Shown piece by piece: positions 1 through 7,396 of a DNA stretch of 7,966 bases. The position numbers and the translations under genes are program-made. Below the pieces are notes generated by a model. That model ran no database searches. It saw nothing but the letters and a program-made list of their open reading frames with translations, and was not told the origin of the DNA. Numbering within the stretch: position 1 is the stretch's first letter; each line of letters begins with the position of its first letter. Location of the stretch: the NCBI GenBank assembly GCA_947599995.1, contig CANQFW010000064.1, positions 1 through 7,966 on the forward strand. Direction: 5' to 3'. The DNA comes from an uncultured Clostridia bacterium. GTDB taxonomy: Bacteria > Bacillota > Clostridia > TANB77 > CAG-508.

Positions 1-93
1 GTCTGTAGCTTTGACTTCACTTTGTAATAGTAAACATGTAATAAGAAATATAACAAATGTTATTATTATTTTTGAAAATTTATTTATTTTCAT
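1..93 (-). CDS. Secreted protein of unknown function, N-terminal 31 residues (cut by window edge)
   Basis: Only the N-terminus is present, and the reading frame is open to the window edge. The start is ATG at 93-91. It is preceded by a near-perfect Shine-Dalgarno AAAGGAGGAG at 110-101 with a 7-base spacer, which is the strongest ribosome binding site in the window and decides the start. The visible residues form a classic signal peptide: a basic start (MKINKFSK), a hydrophobic core at about residues 9-23 (IIITFVIFLITCLLL), and a likely signal peptidase I site after VKA at residue 29, followed by TD. The product is therefore exported, but the mature part lies outside the window and its function cannot be named. 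The gene follows the SLH protein on the same strand and has its own predicted promoter and leader (see 269-296 and 146-240). A second cell-surface or cell-wall protein is a reasonable guess from context only. Confidence 0.78.
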   Translation of the reverse strand, partial: MKINKFSKIIITFVIFLITCLLLQSEVKATD

Positions 94-145
94 TAATAAT
101 CTCCTCCTTTTTTATAAGATATATTTATTACAGTATAATTTATAT

Positions 146-240
146 AAAAAACGGACCAACAAATTCTACAAAGCATTGCTTTTTGAATTTGTAACGTTCG
201 CATATTTTTTCTCTACGTCAAGTCCATCGTTTTTAACGAT
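146..240 (-). promoter_or_regulatory. Possible structured 5' leader RNA (three-way junction with U-run)
   Basis: Read on the minus strand, this stretch is less AT-rich than its surroundings and holds several nested dyads. P1 would pair GATGGAC (228-222) with GTCCGTT (156-150), including two G-U pairs. P2 would pair TGACGT (220-215) with ACGTTA (197-192), with one G-U pair and a 17-base loop. P3 pairs CAAATTC (191-185) perfectly with GAATTTG (166-160), with an inner AAAGC/GCTTT hairpin at 182-170. P1 closes a three-way junction and runs into six U (151-146), as in a terminator or attenuator. A separate perfect hairpin, ATCGTT/AACGAT (240-226), shares three bases with the 5' arm of P1, so the two would compete. 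This is a hand-made fold, and I do not recognise a known riboswitch class. Confidence 0.4.
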
Positions 241-268
241 AAATTTCTTAGAGTATAAATAAACATAA

Positions 269-296
269 ATTATAAAAATCATAATATATTTAACAA
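269..296 (-). promoter_or_regulatory. Predicted promoter for the secreted-protein gene starting at 93
   Basis: On the minus strand there is TTGTTA (296-291), 16 bases, then a perfect TATAAT (274-269). Transcription would start near 262 and give a leader of about 170 bases that contains the foldable stretch at 146-240. A second, poorer candidate is TATACT at 137-132, which has no convincing -35 box and would give a short leader lacking the structure. In a genome this AT-rich, -10-like hexamers are common by chance, so this is moderate evidence only. No clear terminator for the SLH gene is visible between its stop at 338 and this promoter. Confidence 0.45.
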
Positions 297-337
297 CACT
301 CTATATTTGTATGCCATATATTTGAAAATATTCCATT

Positions 338-1453
338 CTATCTTCCAATATTTAAACAATATTTATAAATCATTGATGCAGCTTCTGCTCTTGTAGCATT
401 TCCTTGTGGATTAATTTTTCCTTGATCTCCTGTTATTATTTTATTACCAACTGCCCAATTAACTGCATATTTTGCATATGAATTTATTTTGCTACTATCT
501 TTGAATGCACTTAAATTTCCACTTACACTTTTATATTTGCCTTTATAGTTACAATAATTATTTAACATTACAGCTAATTGTTCTCTTGTTATTGGATCGT
601 CTGGTCCAAATTTACCGTTATTATATCCACTTACTATTTTTTTACTTGTTGCCCATTTTACTGCTGTGTAATAAAATTGTTTTGAATCTTGAACATCAGG
701 GAACTTACTCTTTCCTGATACATTTGGCATTCCCTCCATACGATGTAATATAGTTACTAACATACCTCTTGTTAATTTTTGTCCAGGCGCAAAAGTATAC
801 GCATTTATTCCTGTTATTATCTTTTTATCCTCTACATATTTAACTGCACTATTATACCATGCATTTGAAGGTACATCTACAAATGAAATTCCTCTACTTA
901 ATTTCACTGTATCTTTTATTTTAAAAGAATTTACAATTTCTTTTTCTTCTTTACTATCTATATATGTACTTAAAGTGCTTTCTATATTTAGATAGTATTC
1001 TCTATTATCTGATAATAAGAAATATTCATCAATATAACTACTTTGATTTAAAGATTTATCATATTGTTTATATGCTATTCTCATACCTTTACATCCATTT
1101 AATTCAATTAAATCCTTATGATAAAATATACAACTATCACCATTTTTTTCTATTGTATTTTTTAAAATTTCTACCATTTGATCTAAATAGCTTTTTGTGT
1201 ACTCTTTACTAGCATATTGGCTCCTTTTATATACATCATAATGAACCATAGTATATGCAATAGCTCCTTTTTCATATCTATAAAAGGATTCCCATGCACT
1301 ATCATCATCTACATTACTATAACTCTTTTCTATTGATTTTGGTATGTCAATGCTAACATATTTATTGCTATAATTTGTTGCAAATACACCTTTAATGTTA
1401 AACATAACACAAATAATAAATAACACTACTGTTAAACAAATTTTCTTTTTCAT
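338..1453 (-). CDS. Secreted surface protein with three C-terminal SLH domains
   Basis: A 371-residue exported protein. Residues 1-25 are a signal peptide (MKKK, a hydrophobic core to about 20, likely cut after GVFA). Residues about 27-180 form a globular domain that I cannot assign with confidence; its opening, YVSIDIPKSIEKSY, loosely recalls PsbP-like alpha/beta domains. Three S-layer homology domains follow at about 191-240, 251-305 and 317-370. Each has an F.D/AFKD-type opening, a KYVEDKKIITG-type helix-turn (VKWATSKKIVSG and VNWAVGNKIITG in the others), and the TRAE-box variants TRGM, TREQ and TRAE. By family knowledge, such triplets bind secondary cell-wall polymers non-covalently, often pyruvylated ones. 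The ATG at 1453 has an AAGGAAAGGGG binding site just upstream. The gene has its own promoter and follows the polysaccharide locus on the same strand. Surface localisation is firm; the job of the N-terminal domain is unknown. Confidence 0.93.
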   Translation of the reverse strand: MKKKICLTVVLFIICVMFNIKGVFATNYSNKYVSIDIPKSIEKSYSNVDDDSAWESFYRYEKGAIAYTMVHYDVYKRSQYASKEYTKSYLDQMVEILKNTIEKNGDSCIFYHKDLIELNGCKGMRIAYKQYDKSLNQSSYIDEYFLLSDNREYYLNIESTLSTYIDSKEEKEIVNSFKIKDTVKLSRGISFVDVPSNAWYNSAVKYVEDKKIITGINAYTFAPGQKLTRGMLVTILHRMEGMPNVSGKSKFPDVQDSKQFYYTAVKWATSKKIVSGYNNGKFGPDDPITREQLAVMLNNYCNYKGKYKSVSGNLSAFKDSSKINSYAKYAVNWAVGNKIITGDQGKINPQGNATRAEAASMIYKYCLNIGR

Positions 1454-1561
1454 TTTTTACCCCTTTCCTTTCTAAGGCACAAATCAGTTGCAAAAGAATT
1501 AAAATTTAATACTATCAAGATTTCAATTATTTTCCAGCTTTTTTCTACCTATTTTCTGAGT

Positions 1562-1590
1562 ATTATATCACACTCTTTTTATTATTACAA
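1562..1590 (-). promoter_or_regulatory. Promoter of the SLH-protein gene (extended -10)
   Basis: On the minus strand there is TTGTAA (1590-1585), a 17-base spacer, and TATAAT (1567-1562) preceded by TGA, giving the extended -10 form TGNTATAAT. The -35 box starts 8 bases beyond the wzx stop codon. Transcription would begin near 1555, leaving a leader of about 100 bases before the ATG at 1453. I find no convincing long hairpin in that leader, only short weak ones such as CCTT/AAGG next to the ribosome binding site. A short dyad GAGT (1575-1572)/ACTC (1561-1558) flanks the -10 box and could be an operator or chance. No intrinsic terminator is visible between wzx and this promoter, so read-through from the polysaccharide operon is also possible. 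Confidence 0.65.
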
Positions 1591-1597
1591 ATATTTT

Positions 1598-3016
1598 TTA
1601 ACTTTTTTGGCTTTTTTTTACTTTTTTTCTTATACTTTGTAATATAAATCCTGCACTATTTTTATTGATAATAATAGCATATATTGTTATAACAGTTGCA
1701 TTTAAAATTTTTAATTTAAGACTACTTCCATAATATATTGCTATAGAACATGCTAGAAATAATATCATTGTATATACTATCTTTTTATTAATAAAAAGTG
1801 TAACATATTTTTTACTATCAATAAATCGATATATAAACATTGACATATATGCTATTAATGTTGAAATAGATGCCGCAAATAACCCTATTTTTTTAATTAA
1901 TAATATGTTTATTGTAATATTAATTATAGCAGCAAAAATTGATGTTTTTGCAATTTCCTTAGTAATTTTTTTTGCTACATATATTGAACCTATAAAGCTT
2001 ACTAAAACATTAAACATTCCACCTATCATTAAAATAGGGATTTGTAAATACGCTTCTTCAAAACTTTGGTTAATTAAAATTGGAAATACAAAAGGCATAA
2101 AGCTTATTATTCCTAACACTAAAGAACCAAAAAATCTTATTGTAACATCTAAAATCTTGCTAAAAAATTCATTCTTATCAGGTAAATTTATATTAATTGC
2201 TGCTGATTCTGTCCATGTAAGATTAAATACACTATACAAACTTGCAAATACATTCGTAAATTTATTTGCAGCAGAATAAATTCCGTTTTTTCCAATTCCC
2301 AAAATCGCAGATATTATTGTTCTATCTGAAGCATCAACTATCCACCATGAAATCATATTTGGTACAAGCGGTATAGAATATTTTATTATTTTTTTCATGA
2401 TGTTACTATTATACTTTTTAAAATCTATAAATTTGTAGATTTTTTCTCCTAAAAATATGTAAATAACACAAATTAAATTTGCAATTAAACTTGCACCTAG
2501 CATTCCATAAGCACCTAGATGAAATATAACAATAAATATAACATTTAAAACTACAGTTGCTGAACCAGAAATAAAACTTCCTATTGAATATCTTCTATTA
2601 TCCCCTAAACCTCTACATATCTGTAAAAATATAGTTACGAACATCGATACTATTAGGTTTAATGCTAGAAAATATTTATAATCATTCTTTATAAAACTAC
2701 CTATTGCTAAGAAAACAACTATGTAAATAATTGTTTGAATAATTATAAACCTTACAACTGTTGTTATAATCTCAATTTGTTTATTTTTTTCATTTCTGCA
2801 GTCGATTAAATACCTAAATAAGCCCTGTTCAACTTGTAAAGTTACAATAGGTAAAAATAGACTAACTAAAGTATTTAGTAAGTCTACTACACCATATTCT
2901 TCCTTTGTAAGGACTGCAGTATATACCGGAAGCAATAAAAAAGTAATTAGTTGAGTTGATATTTTTCCTATTGTAACAATAATAGTATTTTTTAAAAGTT
3001 GTTTTTCCTTACTCAT
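1598..3016 (-). CDS. wzx: Wzx-type polysaccharide repeat-unit flippase (MOP superfamily)
   Basis: A 472-residue polytopic membrane protein with about 12-14 hydrophobic segments across its whole length, the usual size for this family. The N-terminus (LLKNTIIVTIGKIS, then FLLLPVYTAVLTKEEYGVVDL at about residues 26-46) is the typical polysaccharide_synt/Wzx opening, followed by a second conserved stretch, QGLFRYL, near residue 64. Family role: it moves undecaprenyl-diphosphate-linked repeat units from the cytoplasmic to the outer face of the membrane for the polymerase. It is the last gene of the polysaccharide run. It starts 3 bases after the pyruvyl transferase stop, with a GGTGAG binding site (3031-3026) inside the end of that gene, so translation is probably coupled. 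The C-terminus is short and lysine-rich (KKVKKSQKS). The export role is well supported; its substrate cannot be read from sequence. Confidence 0.92.
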   Translation of the reverse strand: MSKEKQLLKNTIIVTIGKISTQLITFLLLPVYTAVLTKEEYGVVDLLNTLVSLFLPIVTLQVEQGLFRYLIDCRNEKNKQIEIITTVVRFIIIQTIIYIVVFLAIGSFIKNDYKYFLALNLIVSMFVTIFLQICRGLGDNRRYSIGSFISGSATVVLNVIFIVIFHLGAYGMLGASLIANLICVIYIFLGEKIYKFIDFKKYNSNIMKKIIKYSIPLVPNMISWWIVDASDRTIISAILGIGKNGIYSAANKFTNVFASLYSVFNLTWTESAAININLPDKNEFFSKILDVTIRFFGSLVLGIISFMPFVFPILINQSFEEAYLQIPILMIGGMFNVLVSFIGSIYVAKKITKEIAKTSIFAAIINITINILLIKKIGLFAASISTLIAYMSMFIYRFIDSKKYVTLFINKKIVYTMILFLACSIAIYYGSSLKLKILNATVITIYAIIINKNSAGFILQSIRKKVKKSQKS

Positions 3017-3019
3017 TTT

Positions 3020-4066
3020 TTATTTCTCACCACTCATTTCGTATCCTAAATATTTATCTAATTTTTCAAAATGCCTTAAAGCATCTTTTCTTTGTTTTGA
3101 TACATCTATAACATAATTTAAATCTTCCTCTTTAATAGACTCCACACTAAAATTTTCTATATTTCTTATGTCAATCATTTTAGGACTAATATTCATATCA
3201 TCTAAAACATGTTTTGTTTTATCACTATATATTACAGGAATAATTGTTTTTTCTAATAAAAGTCCTATAATATTTGCATGAAATCTTGACCCTACTATTA
3301 AAGACGAATCAGCTAATACATTTAGAGCTTCTTTAATATTTCCATCGTAGAAATATGTTTCAATTTTGTTTCTTAATTCATTATCACATTTTTCTAAAAT
3401 ACTTACAATTGCGGTTTCATCATTTTCTTCCTTACAGAAAGACATTAAACAGATTTCATATCCTTTCTTTTGCAAGAAATCTATTAACTCAATCATCTTT
3501 TTTTCATAACTTTCTGAATATTTTTTTCCTATCTTATAGTCACATGAAATAATAGAAATAATTGCTCTTTTTCTATGTGTTATTCTTATATTTTTAGTAT
3601 CCATCGCAAATACAATGTCAGAAGCATATCTAACATTTGGTAAACATTTAAATAAATCATATGAATATTTTTCTCTAAAACAAACATCCTCTGCAGATTT
3701 GAACACATTCTTTATATTATTAAGATATTCTTGCGTTTTGTATGGGCCAAAATTGCTGCCTAATATAAAACGCTTATTTTTCCCCAGTGAAAAATCTCTT
3801 TTGCTATCTCCATTTTCCATATACATACTTCCACCGATTGAAACAACCAACTCAAAACAATTTGCCAAGTATTTTTCAAGCTGAAATTTTTTTAAGGCAC
3901 GATATATGTATTGATTAGAATATACTTTCAAATTTTCATAATTCCTATTTTTTGTTCCTTTTGAAATAGCATAAAATTTATGGTTTGAATATCTTTTCAC
4001 TAAAATATCTATAAATAAGTCGTCTCCTAAGTTTTTTGCTAAATATGCATCTACATATATTTTCAC
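3020..4066 (-). CDS. Polysaccharide pyruvyl transferase family protein
   Basis: A 348-residue soluble protein with the marks of the PS_pyruv_trans family (CsaB/WcaK type). These are an N-terminal nucleotide-sugar-enzyme-like loop NLGDDLF (12-18), a glycine turn SIGGSMY (76-82), GSNFGPY (103-109), the FREKYSYD motif (130-137), and GSRFHANIIGLL (259-270), which carries the conserved arginine and histidine. Members transfer pyruvate from phosphoenolpyruvate to form ketal-pyruvate on a sugar of a lipid-linked repeat unit. The start is GTG at 4066: an in-frame TGA lies at 4075-4073, no other start codon lies between, and KIYVDAYLAKNLGDD is the expected family opening. The ribosome binding site is weak (GAAGGGAAAG, spaced far). 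It sits 76 bases after the second GT2 gene and 3 bases before wzx. The acceptor sugar is unknown, and some family members act on other substrates. Confidence 0.88.
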   Translation of the reverse strand: MKIYVDAYLAKNLGDDLFIDILVKRYSNHKFYAISKGTKNRNYENLKVYSNQYIYRALKKFQLEKYLANCFELVVSIGGSMYMENGDSKRDFSLGKNKRFILGSNFGPYKTQEYLNNIKNVFKSAEDVCFREKYSYDLFKCLPNVRYASDIVFAMDTKNIRITHRKRAIISIISCDYKIGKKYSESYEKKMIELIDFLQKKGYEICLMSFCKEENDETAIVSILEKCDNELRNKIETYFYDGNIKEALNVLADSSLIVGSRFHANIIGLLLEKTIIPVIYSDKTKHVLDDMNISPKMIDIRNIENFSVESIKEEDLNYVIDVSKQRKDALRHFEKLDKYLGYEMSGEK

Positions 4067-4142
4067 TAATATTCACTTTCCCTTCACTCAAGTAATAAGA
4101 ATTTGTCCTAAATTAATCTTTTATTATAATTATTTTTCAAAT

Positions 4143-5141
4143 CTAACCTCTTCGTAAATTATTAATAAATACGAAAAATTTGATCATATGCTTTCCTCTT
4201 AAGAAAAAAAACTTAACTGCAATTTTAAATTTTTTTTCTGTAATCTTATTCTCAATAGATTTCAAATCATTAATATATTTATCTGATTTAATAAATTCAA
4301 TTAATTGTTTATCTTTTTCTTTTTTTGTCTGTGGATTATTTTTTGCATAAATATTTAAAATTCCATTATAGTAGACTCTAGCAAAACGATTATATATATA
4401 CTCCATTGAGTAATTCTGTTTTTTATAAAATTCTTGTAAATATTTAGTTAAGCTATATTCAATTTCAAACTTATCTTTTCTATATCTTAATTTTAGTCCA
4501 TCTTGTCCATCAGTATAAATATATAAAGGCTCATTAATAAAGCCAACTCTACTTACATGCTCTATATAGTCTAAATTAAAAATAAAGTCTTCTCCCAATT
4601 CATAGTTTTCATTTAATCTAATATTTTCTTGTTGTACAATGCTATTTAAATATAATTTGCTCCACAGCTCATTAAAAAGATAATTCTCCTTAAGAGTCTC
4701 TAAATACATTTTTATATCTGTTGTATTTTTTATTTTATCATTTTGTTCTATCAATTTATTTTCTTTAGAATAAACCGTTTTATATCCACATGTAACTAAT
4801 TGCAAATTATTATTTTTAATCTGAAAAAGCATTTTTTCTAAAAAATCTTTTTCATAGCAATCATCAGAATCAATAAAAGCTAAATATTTTCCTGTAGCAT
4901 TATCAATTCCGATATTTCTTGCTTTACTTACATTTGCGATCTCGCTATATATATATTTAATCTTTTGTGTTTTTTCTAAATTGAATGTATTTAAAATATC
5001 TTGTGCTTTCCCTACAGGTCCATTTTCAATTACAATAAGTTCTATATTTTTATATGTTTGATTTAATACAGACTGTATTGCTCTAGATAATGTATCTTCT
5101 GACTTATATGTTGGTAAAATTACAGATATTTTATCTTCCAT
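4143..5141 (-). CDS. Family 2 glycosyltransferase (variant nucleotide-binding motif)
   Basis: A 332-residue protein with a GT-A fold GT2 domain in the first ~210 residues: KISVILPTYKSEDTLSRAIQSVLNQTY (4-30), VIENGP (37-42) where most relatives have a VDDGS-like motif, VSKARNIGIDNATGKYLAFIDSDD (71-94) with the metal-binding DSDD, LWSKLY (159-164), and the putative catalytic-base GED (183-185). The C-terminal third is basic and amphipathic (RGKHMIKFFVFINNLRRG at the end), suiting membrane-surface attachment. By family it adds a sugar from a nucleotide donor to a growing lipid-linked repeat unit in the cytoplasm; donor and linkage are not predictable. It lies 42 bases after the polymerase gene. 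The ATG at 5141 has GGAAGGA 12 bases upstream, a rather long spacer. The ENG variant keeps an acidic first residue, so I expect activity. Confidence 0.92.
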   Translation of the reverse strand: MEDKISVILPTYKSEDTLSRAIQSVLNQTYKNIELIVIENGPVGKAQDILNTFNLEKTQKIKYIYSEIANVSKARNIGIDNATGKYLAFIDSDDCYEKDFLEKMLFQIKNNNLQLVTCGYKTVYSKENKLIEQNDKIKNTTDIKMYLETLKENYLFNELWSKLYLNSIVQQENIRLNENYELGEDFIFNLDYIEHVSRVGFINEPLYIYTDGQDGLKLRYRKDKFEIEYSLTKYLQEFYKKQNYSMEYIYNRFARVYYNGILNIYAKNNPQTKKEKDKQLIEFIKSDKYINDLKSIENKITEKKFKIAVKFFFLRGKHMIKFFVFINNLRRG

Positions 5142-5183
5142 ACTTGTTCACAATCCTTCCTACTATGTATTTTGATTCTATAT

Positions 5184-6335
5184 TTATTTATGTTTCTGAA
5201 CACTAAAGATGGTTTTATATGGAACTACATCATTATTATTATTTATTACATTATTGTAATAAAATATTGTAATAAAACTTACTATAAAAACTATACTTAC
5301 TATTTTTTTTGTATATGGTAATATCTTTTCTATATTTATTCTGTTTCTTCCAATTTTAGCAATGTCATTTTTTACTTCTTCTACTGGTATTTTACATATA
5401 AAATTTGGAATAGAAATAATTTGAAAAATTAGAAAATATAATGCAATCCTTGCAAACTGCATATGACAAGCTCCTAATACAGTTACAAGTAAACTTATTC
5501 CCTGTACATTCATCAAAAATATATCTTCTTTGCCATTTTTCATATTTCTTTGATTTCTTGAAAATACATAATACATAAAAATATACACTAGTAAGTTCTC
5601 TATTATAAATAAAACTGAAACTTCCCCTCGCGCCATCTTTCCTGTCAAATACACGTTAAATCTTGTATTTTGTATTGCCCATTCAATTAAATTCATTAAA
5701 TTTTCATTTAATATTAAAATACAGATACATATCGGTAATAACCATTTCCATTTCATTATCATTTTTTTATTTAATAAAATAAGTATAAAAGCTACGATAC
5801 TTGAACTATGCATTGTCATTGCAAGTATTACAGATATTATAAAAGCGACATAGTCTTTCTTTTCTTGCTTTTCCTTTATCAAAAAACGATATGCAAATAA
5901 AATAATACTTATTGCAATATATTGTCTAACTAAATTAAGTGTATCAAAGAAAAAGCCACCTAAAAAAAATATTAAAACACTTAAAATTATATTATTAGAT
6001 TTAGAATAAATTGTAGTCATTGTTAATGTTATAATTATTGCTGAAGTTAAAATAAATAATAAATTAGCATTTTTTGTAAATAATAAACAAAACCAAATTA
6101 GAACTTTAAATCCTATCTCAAAATTTTCGACCTCAATTTTTTTAGCCATTCTATTAAAATCATAAACATATCTTTTTAAATAGTCTGTTCCTACATCATA
6201 TCTTATTGCAGATATTATAAAAAAAGTAAGTGCAGCTAGAATAAAGAATATTATTTTACTTGACTTTTTTTTTGATTTATTTGAAATTAACAAAAACACT
6301 ATTGAAATTATTATCATTACAATATATGTTATCAT
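5184..6335 (-). CDS. wzy: EpsG-family polysaccharide polymerase (Wzy-like membrane protein)
   Basis: A 383-residue polytopic membrane protein with about ten or more hydrophobic segments. EpsG-family hallmarks are the RYDVGTDY motif (45-52) after the first two membrane helices, FEIGFKVLIW (72-81), NLVRQYIAIS (134-143), MHSSSIVAF (175-183) and the C-terminal YYNNVINNNNDVVPYKTIF. Family role: it joins repeat units on the outer face of the membrane into polymer, the Wzy step of the Wzx/Wzy pathway. The start ATG at 6335 has a perfect GGAGGAT (6347-6341) with a 5-base spacer, and the gene begins 15 bases after the first GT2 stop. It is the only polymerase candidate in the window. Assignment to the EpsG family is strong by motif; polymerase function is inferred from the family and from wzx nearby. 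The linkage it makes cannot be predicted. Confidence 0.88.
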   Translation of the reverse strand: MITYIVMIIISIVFLLISNKSKKKSSKIIFFILAALTFFIISAIRYDVGTDYLKRYVYDFNRMAKKIEVENFEIGFKVLIWFCLLFTKNANLLFILTSAIIITLTMTTIYSKSNNIILSVLIFFLGGFFFDTLNLVRQYIAISIILFAYRFLIKEKQEKKDYVAFIISVILAMTMHSSSIVAFILILLNKKMIMKWKWLLPICICILILNENLMNLIEWAIQNTRFNVYLTGKMARGEVSVLFIIENLLVYIFMYYVFSRNQRNMKNGKEDIFLMNVQGISLLVTVLGACHMQFARIALYFLIFQIISIPNFICKIPVEEVKNDIAKIGRNRINIEKILPYTKKIVSIVFIVSFITIFYYNNVINNNNDVVPYKTIFSVQKHK

Positions 6336-6350
6336 ATTTTATCCTCCATT

Positions 6351-7370
6351 TTAAATTCTTCCTGTAATTTTACAATATAAATTCCAGGTATATTTAAAAG
6401 TAATTAACCCTAAATTTAATAATAATATAGCAATTTTGTCTCTTCTAGGTGTATTCTTATTGAAAAAGACCTCTTTTTTATTCTCTTTTATACCATTTAT
6501 ACAATATTTTTCCATTTTTTTATTGCGTGGCTTAGTATATACTAGCATTCTTAATATTCTAAATTTTGCATATAAATCAAATCTGTGTACCGCTGTTTGA
6601 AGTTCTGGATATTTTTTTTCTATATATTCTAGCATTTGTGTTGTGTGATTAATATAATCTTCTTCGTTTTTGTTATACCCTTTTTGCTTTGAAATCGATC
6701 CTACTCTGGCAATATAATAATAGCATTTTTTACTTCCAAAACAAATAATTTCTGCTTGATCAAAAATTTTATACATAATTGCTGTATCTTCATATACTTT
6801 TCCTTTAGGAAATCTCTCCTTTTCCCATAATGATTTATGATACAATTTTGCATAAGCACAAATTTCTATTCCCTTATCAAATAAAAGATTTTCAAAAGCT
6901 TCCTTTGGTGATAGTTTGTATTCTGTTATTTTTTTACTATCTTCATTTTCAATGTTCGTATTTTTCCAAACATCCATTACTCCACATATAGATAATTTTG
7001 CTCCCGCATCTTTTAACAGTTTATACATATATTCTACATAATCTAGTGAAACATAGTCATCTGAATCAATAAATGTTATATATTCTCCTGTTGCAATTTC
7101 AATGCCTGCATTTCTTGCATCAGATAGTCCTCCATTTTCCTTGTGGATTACCTTTATTCTTTTATCATCTTCAGCATATTCGTCACACATTTTTCCACAA
7201 TTATCTGGAGAACCATCATCTACTAGAATTATTTCTAAATTTGTATAAGTTTGTTTTTTTACACTATCAATACATCTATCTAAATATTGTTCTACATTGT
7301 ATATAGGTATAATAACTGATATTAAATCTTGACTTTCTCTATTTTCATTGATAATTTCATCTTGTTTCAT
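6351..7370 (-). CDS. Family 2 glycosyltransferase (canonical DDGSPD/DSDD)
   Basis: A 339-residue cytoplasmic GT2 enzyme. Its GT-A domain shows ISVIIPIYNVEQYLDRCIDSV (17-37), the donor-binding VDDGSPDNCG (50-59), GGLSDARNAGIEIATGEYITFIDSDDY (80-106) with the DSDD metal site, AYAKLYHKSLW (172-182), and VYEDTAIMY (192-200) carrying the likely catalytic-base acidic pair. A hydrophobic C-terminal helix (about 312-330) should hold it at the membrane. It would extend the lipid-linked repeat unit; the sugar transferred is not deducible. The ATG at 7370 has AGGAG at 7383-7379, spaced 8 bases, which fixes the start. It comes 26 bases after the acyltransferase remnant and 15 before the polymerase gene. 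All motifs are intact and there is no sign of decay. Confidence 0.94.
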   Translation of the reverse strand: MKQDEIINENRESQDLISVIIPIYNVEQYLDRCIDSVKKQTYTNLEIILVDDGSPDNCGKMCDEYAEDDKRIKVIHKENGGLSDARNAGIEIATGEYITFIDSDDYVSLDYVEYMYKLLKDAGAKLSICGVMDVWKNTNIENEDSKKITEYKLSPKEAFENLLFDKGIEICAYAKLYHKSLWEKERFPKGKVYEDTAIMYKIFDQAEIICFGSKKCYYYIARVGSISKQKGYNKNEEDYINHTTQMLEYIEKKYPELQTAVHRFDLYAKFRILRMLVYTKPRNKKMEKYCINGIKENKKEVFFNKNTPRRDKIAILLLNLGLITFKYTWNLYCKITGRI

Positions 7371-7396
7371 TTTTATTTCTCCTATTTTTCTGCTCT

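Noticed and set aside
11..262. 83-codon plus-strand open frame
   Set aside because: It is antisense to the signal-peptide gene and its leader, is rich in F, I, L, Y and N as expected from translated A/T sequence, has no ribosome binding site and resembles no known protein.
297..337. Terminator of the SLH gene
   Set aside because: The ATATTT/AAATAT dyad is all A/T with almost no loop and has no following U-run.
1905..2279. 124-codon plus-strand open frame inside wzx
   Set aside because: It is a mirror of the flippase coding sequence; the minus frame carries the family motifs and runs the full gene length.
4067..4142. Possible internal promoter before the pyruvyl transferase (TATAAT-like box near 4125)
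   Set aside because: No acceptable -35 hexamer at 16-18 bases, and such boxes are frequent in this base composition.
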